Part shown: in pieces, positions 13,311 through 25,397 of the stretch
How positions within the stretch are numbered: position 1 is the first letter of the stretch
Layout: every line of letters begins with the position of its first letter
NCBI RefSeq assembly: GCF_032884065.1
Contig: NC_088867.1
Coordinates: 28,143,507-28,207,506, forward strand
DNA: 64,000 bases
Direction: 5' to 3'
Origin: Artemia franciscana
Lineage: Eukaryota > Arthropoda > Branchiopoda > Anostraca > Artemiidae
Made by a program: the position numbers and the translations under genes
Notes under the pieces: generated by a model
What the model was told of the DNA's origin: nothing
The model's database searches: none
Seen by the model: the letters and a program-made list of their open reading frames with translations, nothing else

Positions 13311-14712
13311 GCTCTTGTTAATCAATGAAATGGTTAAAAGTACTATATGCTTAGAATGATTGCAGAAGACAGATAACATAAAGGTCCTTAATTATTTTGT
13401 CAAAAGTATCAAATACAACGTTTGTAATTACTATATTTCCAAAATTTAATTGCAAGATAGTTGTATGACACTCAATTATCCTACGAAGCGGTTGACTTCT
13501 AATCAAATGGTGGGGGGGACAGGAAATACTGCATCTATTGAAAAACTATTTATACCACACTTCTGAAATATAAAAGAGATGGAACCAAATTCCTCAACTA
13601 TTGTTTATGGTTAATTGTATTTTAGTGTACATCGGCAGTTGGAAATAGCACATTTCGTAAAAAAGTAATTCTAGCAGTCCCCCAAAACATCAACAATACA
13701 GAAGAAAGAAAGTAAATAATTTTTCAGACAGATAAGTTTTATCCTATACTGCACTTTGATTGCCAATATTTTGACAACATCGGACTTTTAAAATAGTTCA
13801 GTTCAAACTAATCTAATAAAAGTTGCTGTGTATACAATGTTGGTGGGAAATGAAATATTAAAAAATAATAATCCTAAAATATTTTCAAAAATACTAAAGA
13901 GGTAAAAAAGAAGACGATGCAACGTTGAAAGGGCCATGACTCTTCTTTGGTCCACTAGTTATCTAGGTCGTTGCATAATGTTGGTTCAAACAATTTGAAA
14001 CATGCCTAAATCTCTGCTAAGAAGTTGAAAGTAGGAGGGAGGAGGTAGTAGAGGCGAGAGACCTGTTTTAGTCCTCCAGTCATACATACCTAAAATACTT
14101 CCACGGTTCTGGTCACAAAAAGTAGCAGTTTTTTTTTACTTTTTGCTGAAAAATTGTTTCTTTTTGTGTGGGGTATGGGGGGGGCAGGGTTGTGAGGTGA
14201 ATATCACGATAATTTTATACAGTTGACCTTTACGGTCCTTATTCTAGCAAGTTTAACAGTTTGGGAAATCCCCAACTTATAAATCCCGAAGCCTTGTAGC
14301 GCTCAGATTGATAAAAGCCAAATGAATATGTCGAGCTGGGACTTCATTATTTGGCAGATGCTCATGAAGTAGTCAGATGTGGTTTTAGGGGGGGGAGGGG
14401 GCAGAGGAAGTACTTGCTCCGGACACAGAAATTTTAGGAGCACAAAACCTCAAAAAAAGTAATGTAATATTTATGATCATTTTATAATTTTGAAATTTTA
14501 TTTTTATAAAACAAAGTAGATGGTGAAGTTGGAAACAATTATAAGCAAATTGAATAAAAAATTTTCACCTTCCCCATATATTCATCACCATTCCTTGAAA
14601 ATAAAAGCAAGCAGACCAAATTAATTAATTACACGTTCTTAGAATTAATTTGCGATTCGGAGACGAATGGGTCTTAGCAAACGTAAGAGTTGCCTATCAA
14701 ATGTATTAGCGA
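13311..14712. other. No recognisable gene
   Basis: AT-rich, with short G tracts and a phrase ('cctccagtcatacatac', about 14074) shared with the diverged repeats at 26600-27560. No exon is seen. Confidence 0.35.
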
Positions 14713-15165
14713 TTGCAGTGCTGGTGGCCAGTAGTGAGCGGTCGTTTAACAAACTTACTGGGGACGTCCTATACTACTTATGATGAAGGTTTGGCTAGAC
14801 TTGAACTCACTACATTGGAATCACGACGTCACTTCCTTACCATGAACTTCGGGCACAAGTGCCTTAGTTCCGACTATCATCGACGTCTTCTTTCCCCCTT
14901 CAAAGAAAACCCCCCAATCCTTCCCAATACAAGACTTAACGCTCGTAGAGCTCCAAATACTCAACTTGACTTGTGTCCCCAAATGTTGACAATGAGGTAC
15001 AAAAACTCTTTCGTTCCCTATTTTGTTTCGCATTTTAATAATTGATTTAACTTTGTAACTATGTTTATCCCTTAAAATTTATTTTATCATTGTAATTATA
15101 ATTGTTCTGACGTGCTTATGCTAGCTTGTGTGCTATTTTAGCCAATAAATCATGTTCTATTCTAT
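14713..15165 (+). pseudogene. 5'-truncated LINE 3' end (ORF2 C-terminus and 3' UTR)
   Basis: The frame 14713-15045 contains TYDEGLARLELTTLESRRHF, LTMNFGHK, SSDYHRRLLSPF and MRYKNSFVPYFVSHFN, the standard C-terminal block of ORF2 in Jockey/CR1-type non-LTR elements. After the stop come about 120 bp of 3' UTR and a short ATTCT repeat tail (TTCTATTCTATTCTA, about 15155-15169), as expected at a non-LTR 3' end. The start codon given by the frame is not meaningful, because the element is 5'-truncated. Confidence 0.75.
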
Positions 15166-15841
15166 TCTAATATTAACGTACGTACTTCAGATCGACTAGG
15201 GGCCAGGGGTGACTAAATGATTTAGTGTTAATGAGCATAGAATGCGAAGAATTAGAACCAATCAGTTGGGATGAGACAATCAATAATTTTGCAGAGGCTA
15301 AAGTAAAAAAAAAAAAAAAATCGGATTTAAATAAATAGAAATTTTGTTAATAAATGAAAATTTCGCTAAAATTTGGCATGAAAATGTTTGGGGGACAGAG
15401 GAGGGCTCTAATCAAGATTTTGTCCCAGGCATAAGACAGGTCAGAATCGCCACTGGAAGCAGCTCCTTTCTGCACCAAGTCATGGTAAATTTTCGTGTTT
15501 TTGCACCACGTTACTAAAATCCTGCAGCTTGGCTTTAGCTTGTTTTGCATCAAATAAGTCTGCAGTTTAAACTTAGCTCTTTCAGCACCAAGTTTTGACG
15601 GACTTCCAGATCACCCTCCGTTTAGCTAGATTCAAGTTTAAACAAAGTGCAATAATCTTATCTTTCTGCTAATAACTTAGGCCGTAGAGAGGGGAGGGAA
15701 TGTTAGAGGAGTCTTGATCCCCAATTAGTGCCTCCAATCCCACATATTTAAATTCCTTCCATGGATCTGGGCTACAAAAAAAAGGCTAATTAAATGCACA
15801 TTCGAGTAATAATAAGCAAGCAATAAAGTTGAAAAATAACT

Positions 15842-15847
15842 TTTATT
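15842..15847 (-). terminator. Polyadenylation signal of the PRADC1-like gene
   Basis: AATAAA on the minus strand, 64 nt after the stop codon. It would give a very short 3' UTR. It is the first such hexamer downstream of exon 5. Confidence 0.6.
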
Positions 15848-15910
15848 TGCCACTTACTTACTTGGTTTTAAGGTTTCACAAGGTATATCATCGTTACAGC
15901 AATATTTACA

Positions 15911-16028
15911 CTACCAGACTAGCCACGGACTGAACCTCACCTTGGTTCCATACTTTGTTATGTTGACAGGGATGTTTATGGTGGCATGAAGAAGCTGTAG
16001 CCTTTCTAGTGTCCGCTTAATCATAACC
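15911..16028 (-). CDS. PRADC1: PRADC1-like exon 5 (C-terminus and stop)
   Basis: Acceptor CTGCAG is followed by 118 nt ending in TAG at 15913-15911. It encodes VMIKRTLERLQLLHATINIP, then VNITKYGTKV and RFSPWLVW. Family members end similarly, with an IPVN(V/I)T sequon strand and a Trp-rich tail. Confidence 0.92.
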
Positions 16029-19000
16029 CTGCAGAGAAAAAAAGGCTTTAAACGCTAATAATCTAAAACAACGACAGTTTTATTCAGACTCGTACCTAGG
16101 ATTTTCCTTAGGAATACGAAGAAGAAGAATCAATACAATCACTTTATGGGAAGTAGGGGAGGGGGAGGGGTCGACTACAGAAAAGGTTTTTGGTTAGATC
16201 TCTTTTAAAGATTAAATAGCCAAGATATGCATATTTTATAAAAACATTCTTGTATCTTTTTCAAGGCATTGGATTAACCCACCATGTCCCATTTCTCTCT
16301 AGCTTCTATCATTAATGGTTCTTGATTTCCTTAAAATAAAAACTTTTTAATTCTATTTCTTAATAAAATTAATCGTGTAATACAATCGAACTGATTTTAA
16401 TGGATACAAAATTAAAAATTGATTAATTTCACCACGCCGGATTTACTAGAGCCAGGTTCTTGGGCGGCACAAACGAGTGGTTAAGATGGTAGATTTCTTT
16501 ATTACAAATGATGTAAATATTTTTTTTTTTGTTTAAAAGAAGATGTTAAAATATTTCAGTGTATATTCCGCAGTCAAAAAAGTGCTTGTTAATTCTTAAA
16601 AATGATTTAATCAAAAATTACCACTACAAAAGCGCTCACTTGATAAAGATCTACGTGTTTCCATATATTCGCGCCCGTATAGGCCTCACCATACTGTAAT
16701 GATGGCTGCATACGGTTAGTGGTGGGCTAATTAGACGGCAAAGTGAGAGTCCCACTACACTAATTACAAGACGAAAGTTTTCGAAGGAAGGACAACCACA
16801 CTTTCACCTCCCGTTTCTGCCCCCGTGCACTTCCACATTGGATCGGACCAAATTTCAAAACAGCTATTGTAACCAAACGGTCGAAGAGTTAAAAAGTCTG
16901 CCTCAGGGGAGGGGCATGATTATGGAGGCCCAGGGGCAAGGGCCACAAATTATACAAATTGTCCATTAAAAAAAGGCTTCATAAACATGTTACAGTTCGT
17001 TAAAATCTGTGACAGTAAGTAATGGAAGTAATTTGTCTTTATACAAATGGTTACGTTGCGATTATAAATAAAATATAATTTAATATAGACTTCCTTGAAT
17101 ACAGACATGCCTCAATCCGTCATTGTGTCAAATAAATTTATCTCCTGTTTTGTTGTAACTGTCAATCTACTTAAATAAATGAGGGTAAAATACGTTTCCA
17201 GTTTGTTATAGTTTTACAATCTTTCAGGACAAAACTACCTTTAAATAGTTTTTAACAGATCGGAGTATCTTCACATTTATGCCCAATAGCATTGTCGCCC
17301 TTTTCGGACTACATTTGTTGTTTTGCCACACAAGGCAGCCAAACTGATTGGCTTTCATTCCTGGTAGAAAAAAGAAGAAAAATAAATAAAATAAACAAGC
17401 TTCTTTGGCTATCCTTTGTGGGAAAGGTAAGAAATTGTGTATTTTTTTAGAAAGAGAGCCGATTCCTCCATTTTGTCTTATACTAGTACTGCTTCACATT
17501 GAATTCAAAAACTAACAATAGGATCTTGGTGTTACATGATTTTCTTTTTTTTTCTATTCTAATACTGAGAAGATTCGCCAAGAAAATGTTTTGAATTCTT
17601 TAACGATTTGATTTTCATCTTTGAAAACCTTTGAAGTTTTTCGAACCTTTTGGCAATTATCTTGGTACACTTCGCTGTTCTCCTCTTTTTCAGATTTTTG
17701 GCTGAAAATAAGACTTCTATTTCCTCTATCTATTTCCAATTTATTTGATAGCAAGAACAATTTTGTTCCAGAAACAAATTTGTATTAGGTTCAAATGCAA
17801 ATCAGAAATGTACCATGTATTTAAACGACTATCTAACCCAGTGGTTCCAAAACCCTTTTAGACCACGAACTCCTTTTCATTGTCAGAACTCGCCACTGAC
17901 CTGTCTCAAAAGTTTGTGTTTATAAAAAACCTGTTTAAAACAGGTTTTAAAAATTGTTATAAGAAGGTGCAATATGTGATGCCTTTCTTCTAAAAATTTG
18001 GAAGTTGAAGGGGTAGGGGTATTTGAAGGGTATCACTTCGCAAAATCTGTGAAATTCTTACCTCAATTCAAATTTTCTTTTCGTGGCCTTAATTTCTGGT
18101 ACACGTCTGGTATTATGGACCTAAAACTGTGGTGGCCTTTTCATTAAAAGTTAAATTTTGATTAAAAACAATATCTAAGAGCTTATATGGCACTTGTGGC
18201 GAGGTCGGAAGAGCCAAGAGCTCATATGTTATGAGCACGTGGTCCTTCTAAATATCAAAATTCATTAAGATCCGATCACCCACTCGTAAGCTAAAAATAC
18301 CACAATTTTTCTAATTTTTCCTCGCCCTTCAGCCCCCCAGATGTTCGAATCGGGGAAAACGACTTTATCAAGTCAATTTGTACAGCTCCCTAACACGCCT
18401 ACCAATTTTCATCGTCCTAGCACGTCCAGAAGCACCAAACTTGCCAAAGCATTGAACCCCACCACCTAACTCCACCAAAGAGAGCGGATCCAGTCCGGTT
18501 ACGTCAATCCAGTATCTACGACATTTATGAGCGTTTTCCAAGATTTCCGGTTCCCCCTCCAACTCCCTCCAATGTCAAAAGATCTGGTCGGCATTTGAAA
18601 TAAGAGCTCTGAGACACGAGTTCCTTCTAAATATCAAATTTCATTAAGACCCGGTCACACGTTCTTAAGTTAAAAATACCTCAGTTTTTCTCCATCAAGT
18701 TTCATCCCGATCTCTCCACCCTAAGGGTTTTCCAAGATTTCCGGTTTCCAAGATCTCTGTTTCCCCCTTACAACCCTCTATGTCCTCAGATCCGATTCGA
18801 GTAGAAAATGGAGCATCTGAGACATAAGGTTCTTCTACATATCAAGTTTCATTAAGATCCGATCGCCCATTCGTAAGATACCTCGATTTTCACGTTTTCC
18901 AAGAATTCCGGTTTCCCCCTCCAACTCCCTTCAATGTCACCGAATCTGGTCGAGATTTAAAATAAGAGTTCTAAAGCACAAGATCCTTCTAAATATCAAA

Positions 19001-22000
19001 TTTCATTAAGGTCTGAGCACCCAATTCGTAAGTTACAAATCCCTCTTTTTTCTAATTTTTCCGAATTACCCCCCCCCCCAACTCTACCAAAGAGAGCGGA
19101 TCCGGTCCGGTTATGTCTGTCACTTATCTTGGACTTGTACTTATTCTTTCCACCAAGTTTCATCTGGTCTCTCCGATTTAAGCGTTTTCCATGATCCCCC
19201 CCCTAATGACACTGGATCCGTTCGGGATTTAAAATAAGAGATCTGAGTTTCGAGGTCCTTCTAAATATGAAATTTCATTAAGATACGATAACTCTTTCGT
19301 AAGTCAAAAATACCTAATTTTTTAGAATTAACCCTCTCCCCAACTCCCCCAAAGAGAGCGGATCCGGTCCGGTTATGTCTGTCACTTATCTTGGACTTGT
19401 ACTTAATCGTTCCACCAAGTTTCATCCTGATCTCGCCGATTTAAGCGTTTTCCATTATTCCCCCCCCCCCCTAATGACGCTGGATCCGTTCGGGATTTTA
19501 AATAAGAGATCTGAGTTTCGAGGTCCTACTAAATATGAAATTTCATTAAGATACGATAACTCTTTCGTAAGTCAAAAATACCTAATTTTTTCTATTTTTT
19601 TAAAATTAACCCTCCCCCCAACTCCCCCAAAGAGAGCAGATCCCTTCCAGTTATGTCAATCCCGTATCTAGGACTTGTGCTTATTTTTCCCACCAAGTTT
19701 CATCCCGATCCCTCCACTCTTAGCGTTTTCCAAGATTTTAGGTTCCCCCCCAACTTCTACTTAACCGGATCCGGTCGGGATTTAAAATAAGAGCTGTGAG
19801 ACACAATATCCTTCTAAACATTAAATTTCATTAAGATCCGATCACTCCTTCGTAAGTTAAAAATACCTCATTGTTTTTAATTCGTCAGAATTAACCCTCC
19901 TTCCCCAAATCCCCCAAAGAGAGCGGATCCGTTCCGGCTTTTTGAATCACGTATCTGGGACTTGTGATTATTGTTACACCAAGTTTCATCCCGATACCTC
20001 CACTCTAAGCGTTTTCAAGATTTTAGGTCCCCCTCCCAACTCCCACTATTGTCACCGGATCCAGACGGGATTTAAAATAAGAACTCTGAGACACGATATC
20101 CTTCCGAAAATCAAATTTCTTTAAGATCCGACCACTCCTTCATTAGCTAAAAATACCTCATTTTTTCTAATTTTTCAGAATTAAACCTGCCCCCCCAACT
20201 CCCCCAAAGAGAGAGGATCCGTTCCGGTTATGTCAATCACGTATCTAGGACTTCTGCTTATCTTTTCCACCAAGTTTCATCCCGATCTCTCAACTCTAAA
20301 CGTTTTCCGAGATTTTAGATTATCCCACTCCCAATTCCCCCAATGTCACAGGATCCAGTCGGGATTTAAAATAAGAGCTCTGAGACACAATGTTCTTCCA
20401 AACTTCAAATTTCATTATGATCCGAATACTCCTTCGTAAGTTAAAAATACCTCATTTTTTCTAATTTTCAGAATTAACCCCCCCCCCGCCACCTCCCCCA
20501 AAAAGAGCAGATCCGTTCCGGTTATGTTAATCACGTATCTAGGACTTCTGCTTATTTTTCCCATCAAGTTTCATCCCGATCCCTTCATTCTAAGCGTTTT
20601 CCAAGATTTTAGGTTCCCCCCTAACTCCCCCCAATGTCACCAGATCTGGTTAGGATTTAAAATAAGAGCTCTGAGACACGATATCCTTCCAAAAATCAAA
20701 TTTCATTAAGATCCCATCACCCATTCGTAAGTTAAAAATACTTCATTTTTCTATTTTTTCCGAATTAACCGACCCCCCACTCTCCCCCCCAGATGGTCAA
20801 ATCGCGAAAACGACTATTTCTAATTTAATCTGGTCCGGTCCCTGATACGCCTGCCAAATTTCATCGTCCTAGCTTACCTGAAAGTGCCTAAAGTAGTAAA
20901 ACCGGGACCGCCAGACAGACCGACAGAATTTGCTATCGCTATATATCACTTGGTTAATACCAAGTGCCATAAAAAACCATAACATTGAAACGTTTATAGA
21001 CATTTAACGACATTTCGAATGGATCCGAGTGCCGGTTATCCTTGTTTACCAGATAAATACCAGACGTGTACCAGAATTGGTACAAAGCCATAATTTTTAA
21101 TAGTGCTAATAACTCCTTTGAATCTTTTTTTATTAGCCATATTTTACAACCTTCTTTAACGGTTTTTATAAAAAAAATCGTTGAAGAAGCATTTATTTAA
21201 AATTGTTACTTTTGTTTTAAAATACAATAAAAATGAATGACTTGGGTGAATCTAACGTAATGTTATGACTGTATTTATGTCTGGTTCAGTGTATGTGACT
21301 AGCAACCACAATTCCCCACGAGCACTAACTTATAGTAAGTTTTTCTTTTTTTCAAACGAGTGTTTGAAAAAAAAAATTTAATTTAAAAAAAACTTTACAA
21401 AATTTGCCCATTGCTTACGTAGTTTACTATTGGGAAGTATGCATATATTTTTCGGGCGGGGCAGAGGGAATTTTCTGCTGGTGGGATTTTCCACAGGGAT
21501 AATTTCCCATGGGAAGAGAAGGAAATTTGTCAGGGGAAATTTTACACAGTAGGGATTGGCCAGAATTCCTATGCGAAATTCTTCTTACGTCTTGCCTTCT
21601 CTTTGCCTACGCAGTTTTACGCGTGGAGATGTTAATGATAATTGTCCGTGGTAAATTTTCACCAAGATTGAATAGTCTAGAGAATAAATCTGTGGGGAGG
21701 AGGGATTTTTCCGTGGAGGTGTAGTCAGATTTTCTGGCATTATTTTAACGACCAGAAATAAAAAAATAATAATAAAAATTATTATTTTAATCAACAATAA
21801 TAACAATAGTAAATAGTTTCGACAGGATATAATAAAGCAGTAATTCCAAACATTCAGAGAAGTAAACAAAATAAACGAAAATTGAACACTATAACTTTTA
21901 GGATGTACTATTTGAAATTGTTAAACCTAATATGTCTAATTACTTCTACAGAATCATCAATAATATATTCTCTAGAAACACCTTCGTTAAAAAAGTTTTC

Positions 22001-22643
22001 AATCCCTTCTCGATCTAATAAAAGAGAAATCCTAAATGAACGTTACTGATACATATTTTTTTTAATCACCTTAAACAAGAGTTTGACTAAGCTTGAATAA
22101 GTTTAAATTTAAGTGATAGTTAAATTCAAGTTGATCCAGTTTTATTGAAATATAGTCACATAAGGAAAGTGAGCTATCACTTTGAGAGTCACAGATCTAA
22201 TCCATCCCATCTAATGTCTACTTCAGTTATTGAAAAATGAATTTTCAAACTTTTTTTTATTGTTTTATAAAAACTTTTTTCCCATTTTCTGTTCTGTTTT
22301 TTTTTTTTCTGAAGAAAACGGAAGAAAACAGAAAAGAGGTAGCCGTTTTTTTCATTACCGTTTTTGTTATGTTCTTTTTTTTTATGCCGTTTTTGCCGTT
22401 TCTGTTTTTCTTAAACCTGTTTTCCGTGTTCTGCCTACGAATAATACTAAATCGCATTCTTGCGACTTTTATTGGATTTCGATACTTGCCATGTGGGATT
22501 CCGGATTCTTGATAGTCTTAAATCAAAGCAAAATCCAAGCGCACAGGGTAAGTTTCGTCAGTTTAGAAAACTTCTATGAATGAAAAGGTGCTTGCAATCA
22601 GAGAAATTTAAGTAAGTAGAAATGTAATGTAATGTAGCTACAC

Positions 22644-22711
<68 letters not shown>

Positions 22712-25312
22712 TACAATTTACCAACTCCCCCTATTATGTTCAGAAATAAAACTTAAAATATACGCTTTCAAAACATTTTGCCATGGGTCACTCTTGCTTC
22801 GACCCTTGTACCTGTAAGCTGAATTAACGCAGAAAAAACACATGGGATGTACACAATTTGGGTGATAGGTTTTTGGACATTAGGGGGGGGGTTAAGTTTA
22901 GTGAACTTGCTTTCAACATTTGATAACTAAAATTATTTTTGTATATTATTAAATTTTAGTCCCCCCCCCAGAAGATAAAATGTTAAATTGTCGACCCAGT
23001 TTTGTTCTGGGTTGACTTTGGACGGGGCCCATTCGATTGGAAATCAAAAGTTCTATTGCATTTGTTAAGAACGAAAAGTGACCGTAGGCCAACTAGCCCC
23101 CCATGCCCCTTAAATATATCTGATCAAAATTTTGTAGATGGCCATTTTGTTAAAAATAGTCCAAAGATCAAAAACTATGTCTTCAGAGTTTGACACACCC
23201 CCCCCCCCAGTCCCTAGGGCAAGGACTGTAAGTTATGTAAGTTGCCTATTGTTAACATATGGGATTTATTGGAAAAAAGGGCATGTTTGATCCTGGATCT
23301 CGAAAAAGGCTTACGGTATTAAGTTGGGACTTCAAGGAAATGTTGAGACGGATAAAAACATAATCAAACAAACTATAAGCTTGTTTGTCAAACAGTTCGT
23401 GGTAATGAACTGTAAGCAAGGAGCGACCCGGCTCAATAGTAACCTGAAACAAACTATAAGCTTGCTTGTCAAACAGTTTGTGGTAATGAACTATAAGCAA
23501 GGAGCGACCCGGCTCAATAGTAACCTAAACTCTGAAAAACGAATTTTGATACCAAAAGATACACCTCAAGAACCGGATTTTTATGCTGATTTTAAATACA
23601 TAAGTTTAGTTTTTTCAAACAAAAGTTATGAGCCTGAAATAATCTGCCTTATTTTTGAAAAAAGGGGGGAAATACCCCCTAAAAGACACAGAATCTTAAT
23701 GAAAATGACATCATCAGATTCAGTGTATCAGAGAACCTTACTGTAGAGGTTTCAAGCTCCTATCTGCACAACTGTGGAATTTTGTACTTCTAGCCAGAAG
23801 AAAGATCACAGATGCGTGTTTATTTATTTTTTTTTGTTCTTTTTTCCAGGGGTGATCGTATCGACTCAGTGGTCCTAGAATTTCACGAGAGGGCTCATTC
23901 GAACATAAATTAAAAGTTCTAGTGCCGTTTTTAAGTGACCAAAAAAATGGAGGGCAACTAGACCCCCTCCCGCGCTCATTTTCCCCCTAAGTGCTCGGAT
24001 CAAAATTTTGAGATAGCCATTTTGTTCAGCATAGTCGAAATATTTAATAACCACGTCTTTGAGGACGACCTAATCCCCCTCAGTCCCCAGAGGAAGGGCT
24101 GCAAGTTATGAACTTTGCCAATTGTTTAAATATAATATTGGTTATTAGGAAGTATACAGACGTTTTCAGTTTTTTTCCGGTTGGGGGGAGAGAGTTAAAA
24201 TGGAGGATCTTTCCATAGAGCAATTTTTCACGGGGGAAGAGAATTTCCATCAAGGCGATGCTGGATTTCCCAGCATTATTCAAAAAATAATTAGAAATAA
24301 AAAAAAAGGTTTTTTTCAATTGAAAGTAAGAAATAACATTAAAACTTAAAACGAACAGAAATTATTACGTATATGAGGAGGTTCATCCCCTCGTCAATGC
24401 CTCGCTCTTGACGCTAAAATATTTTTAATAATTTCAAAAGAGGTATTTATTCTAATTAAATGACCTTTCTGGTTCAAGGTTCATTCTTGAAGAATTAGAA
24501 CAAATCCGAACTTTAGCGTAAAGAGCGAGGTATTGACGAGAGGACGAAACCCCTCATATTACGCATATGAGGAAGTTCGTACCCCCCGTCAATACCTTGC
24601 TCTTTACGCTAAAATTTGAGCTTTGTTAAGTAATGGCCGATATAAACAATAATTTGTTTGTGTTATCTTCCAGCCAATCTTAGCATTTAATTTTACCTCA
24701 AGCAGCTTCATAACTATAATTTGTATGTGATAATAGAAGATATTGTATGTCTTCGGCTTTTGGTTGTTACGGAGGAGTAGGAGACTGTTGTACGTTGAGG
24801 AGGGACTGTCCCCTCCAAAACGCCCCGCTCTTTACGCTAGATTTTTTATTTTTTTATAAAGTAGAGTTGCGAGAAAGAGCCAAACTTTAGCGTAAAGAGC
24901 GGGGCGTTGAGGAGGGGACAGTCCCCTTCATTTACAGAATAGTTTCTGGTCTTTTAAGTTTTAATGTCGCTCGTTACTTTCAGTTTAAAAAATTTGTTGT
25001 TTTTTTAATTTAATTGTGGAAAGGAAATGTCAGCAATATCCAAGGAACGGCTGAGGGTATTAGGTTGGAACTTTCAGGGCATATTGAGAAGCATGTTAAA
25101 AAGTCATCAGATGTGCAACCAGTTCCCTCCCATTGCCTTTTAGCTATCCTCCCCCAGATATATCTGACCAAAATTTTGGAATAGCCATCTTGTTCAAAAT
25201 AGTCAAAAAGCCAAATAACTCTGCCTAAAGGGATTATAAAACCCCCTAAGGTCCATGGGGAAAAGTTAGTATGTGATACAAATTGCCCATTGTTTATATA
25301 TAAGATTGATTT

Positions 25313-25397
<85 letters not shown>

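Noticed and set aside
22230-22583. Overlapping open frames on both strands, Phe/Lys rich
   Set aside because: T- and A-rich low-complexity DNA. Several frames are open at once and none has a domain signal.
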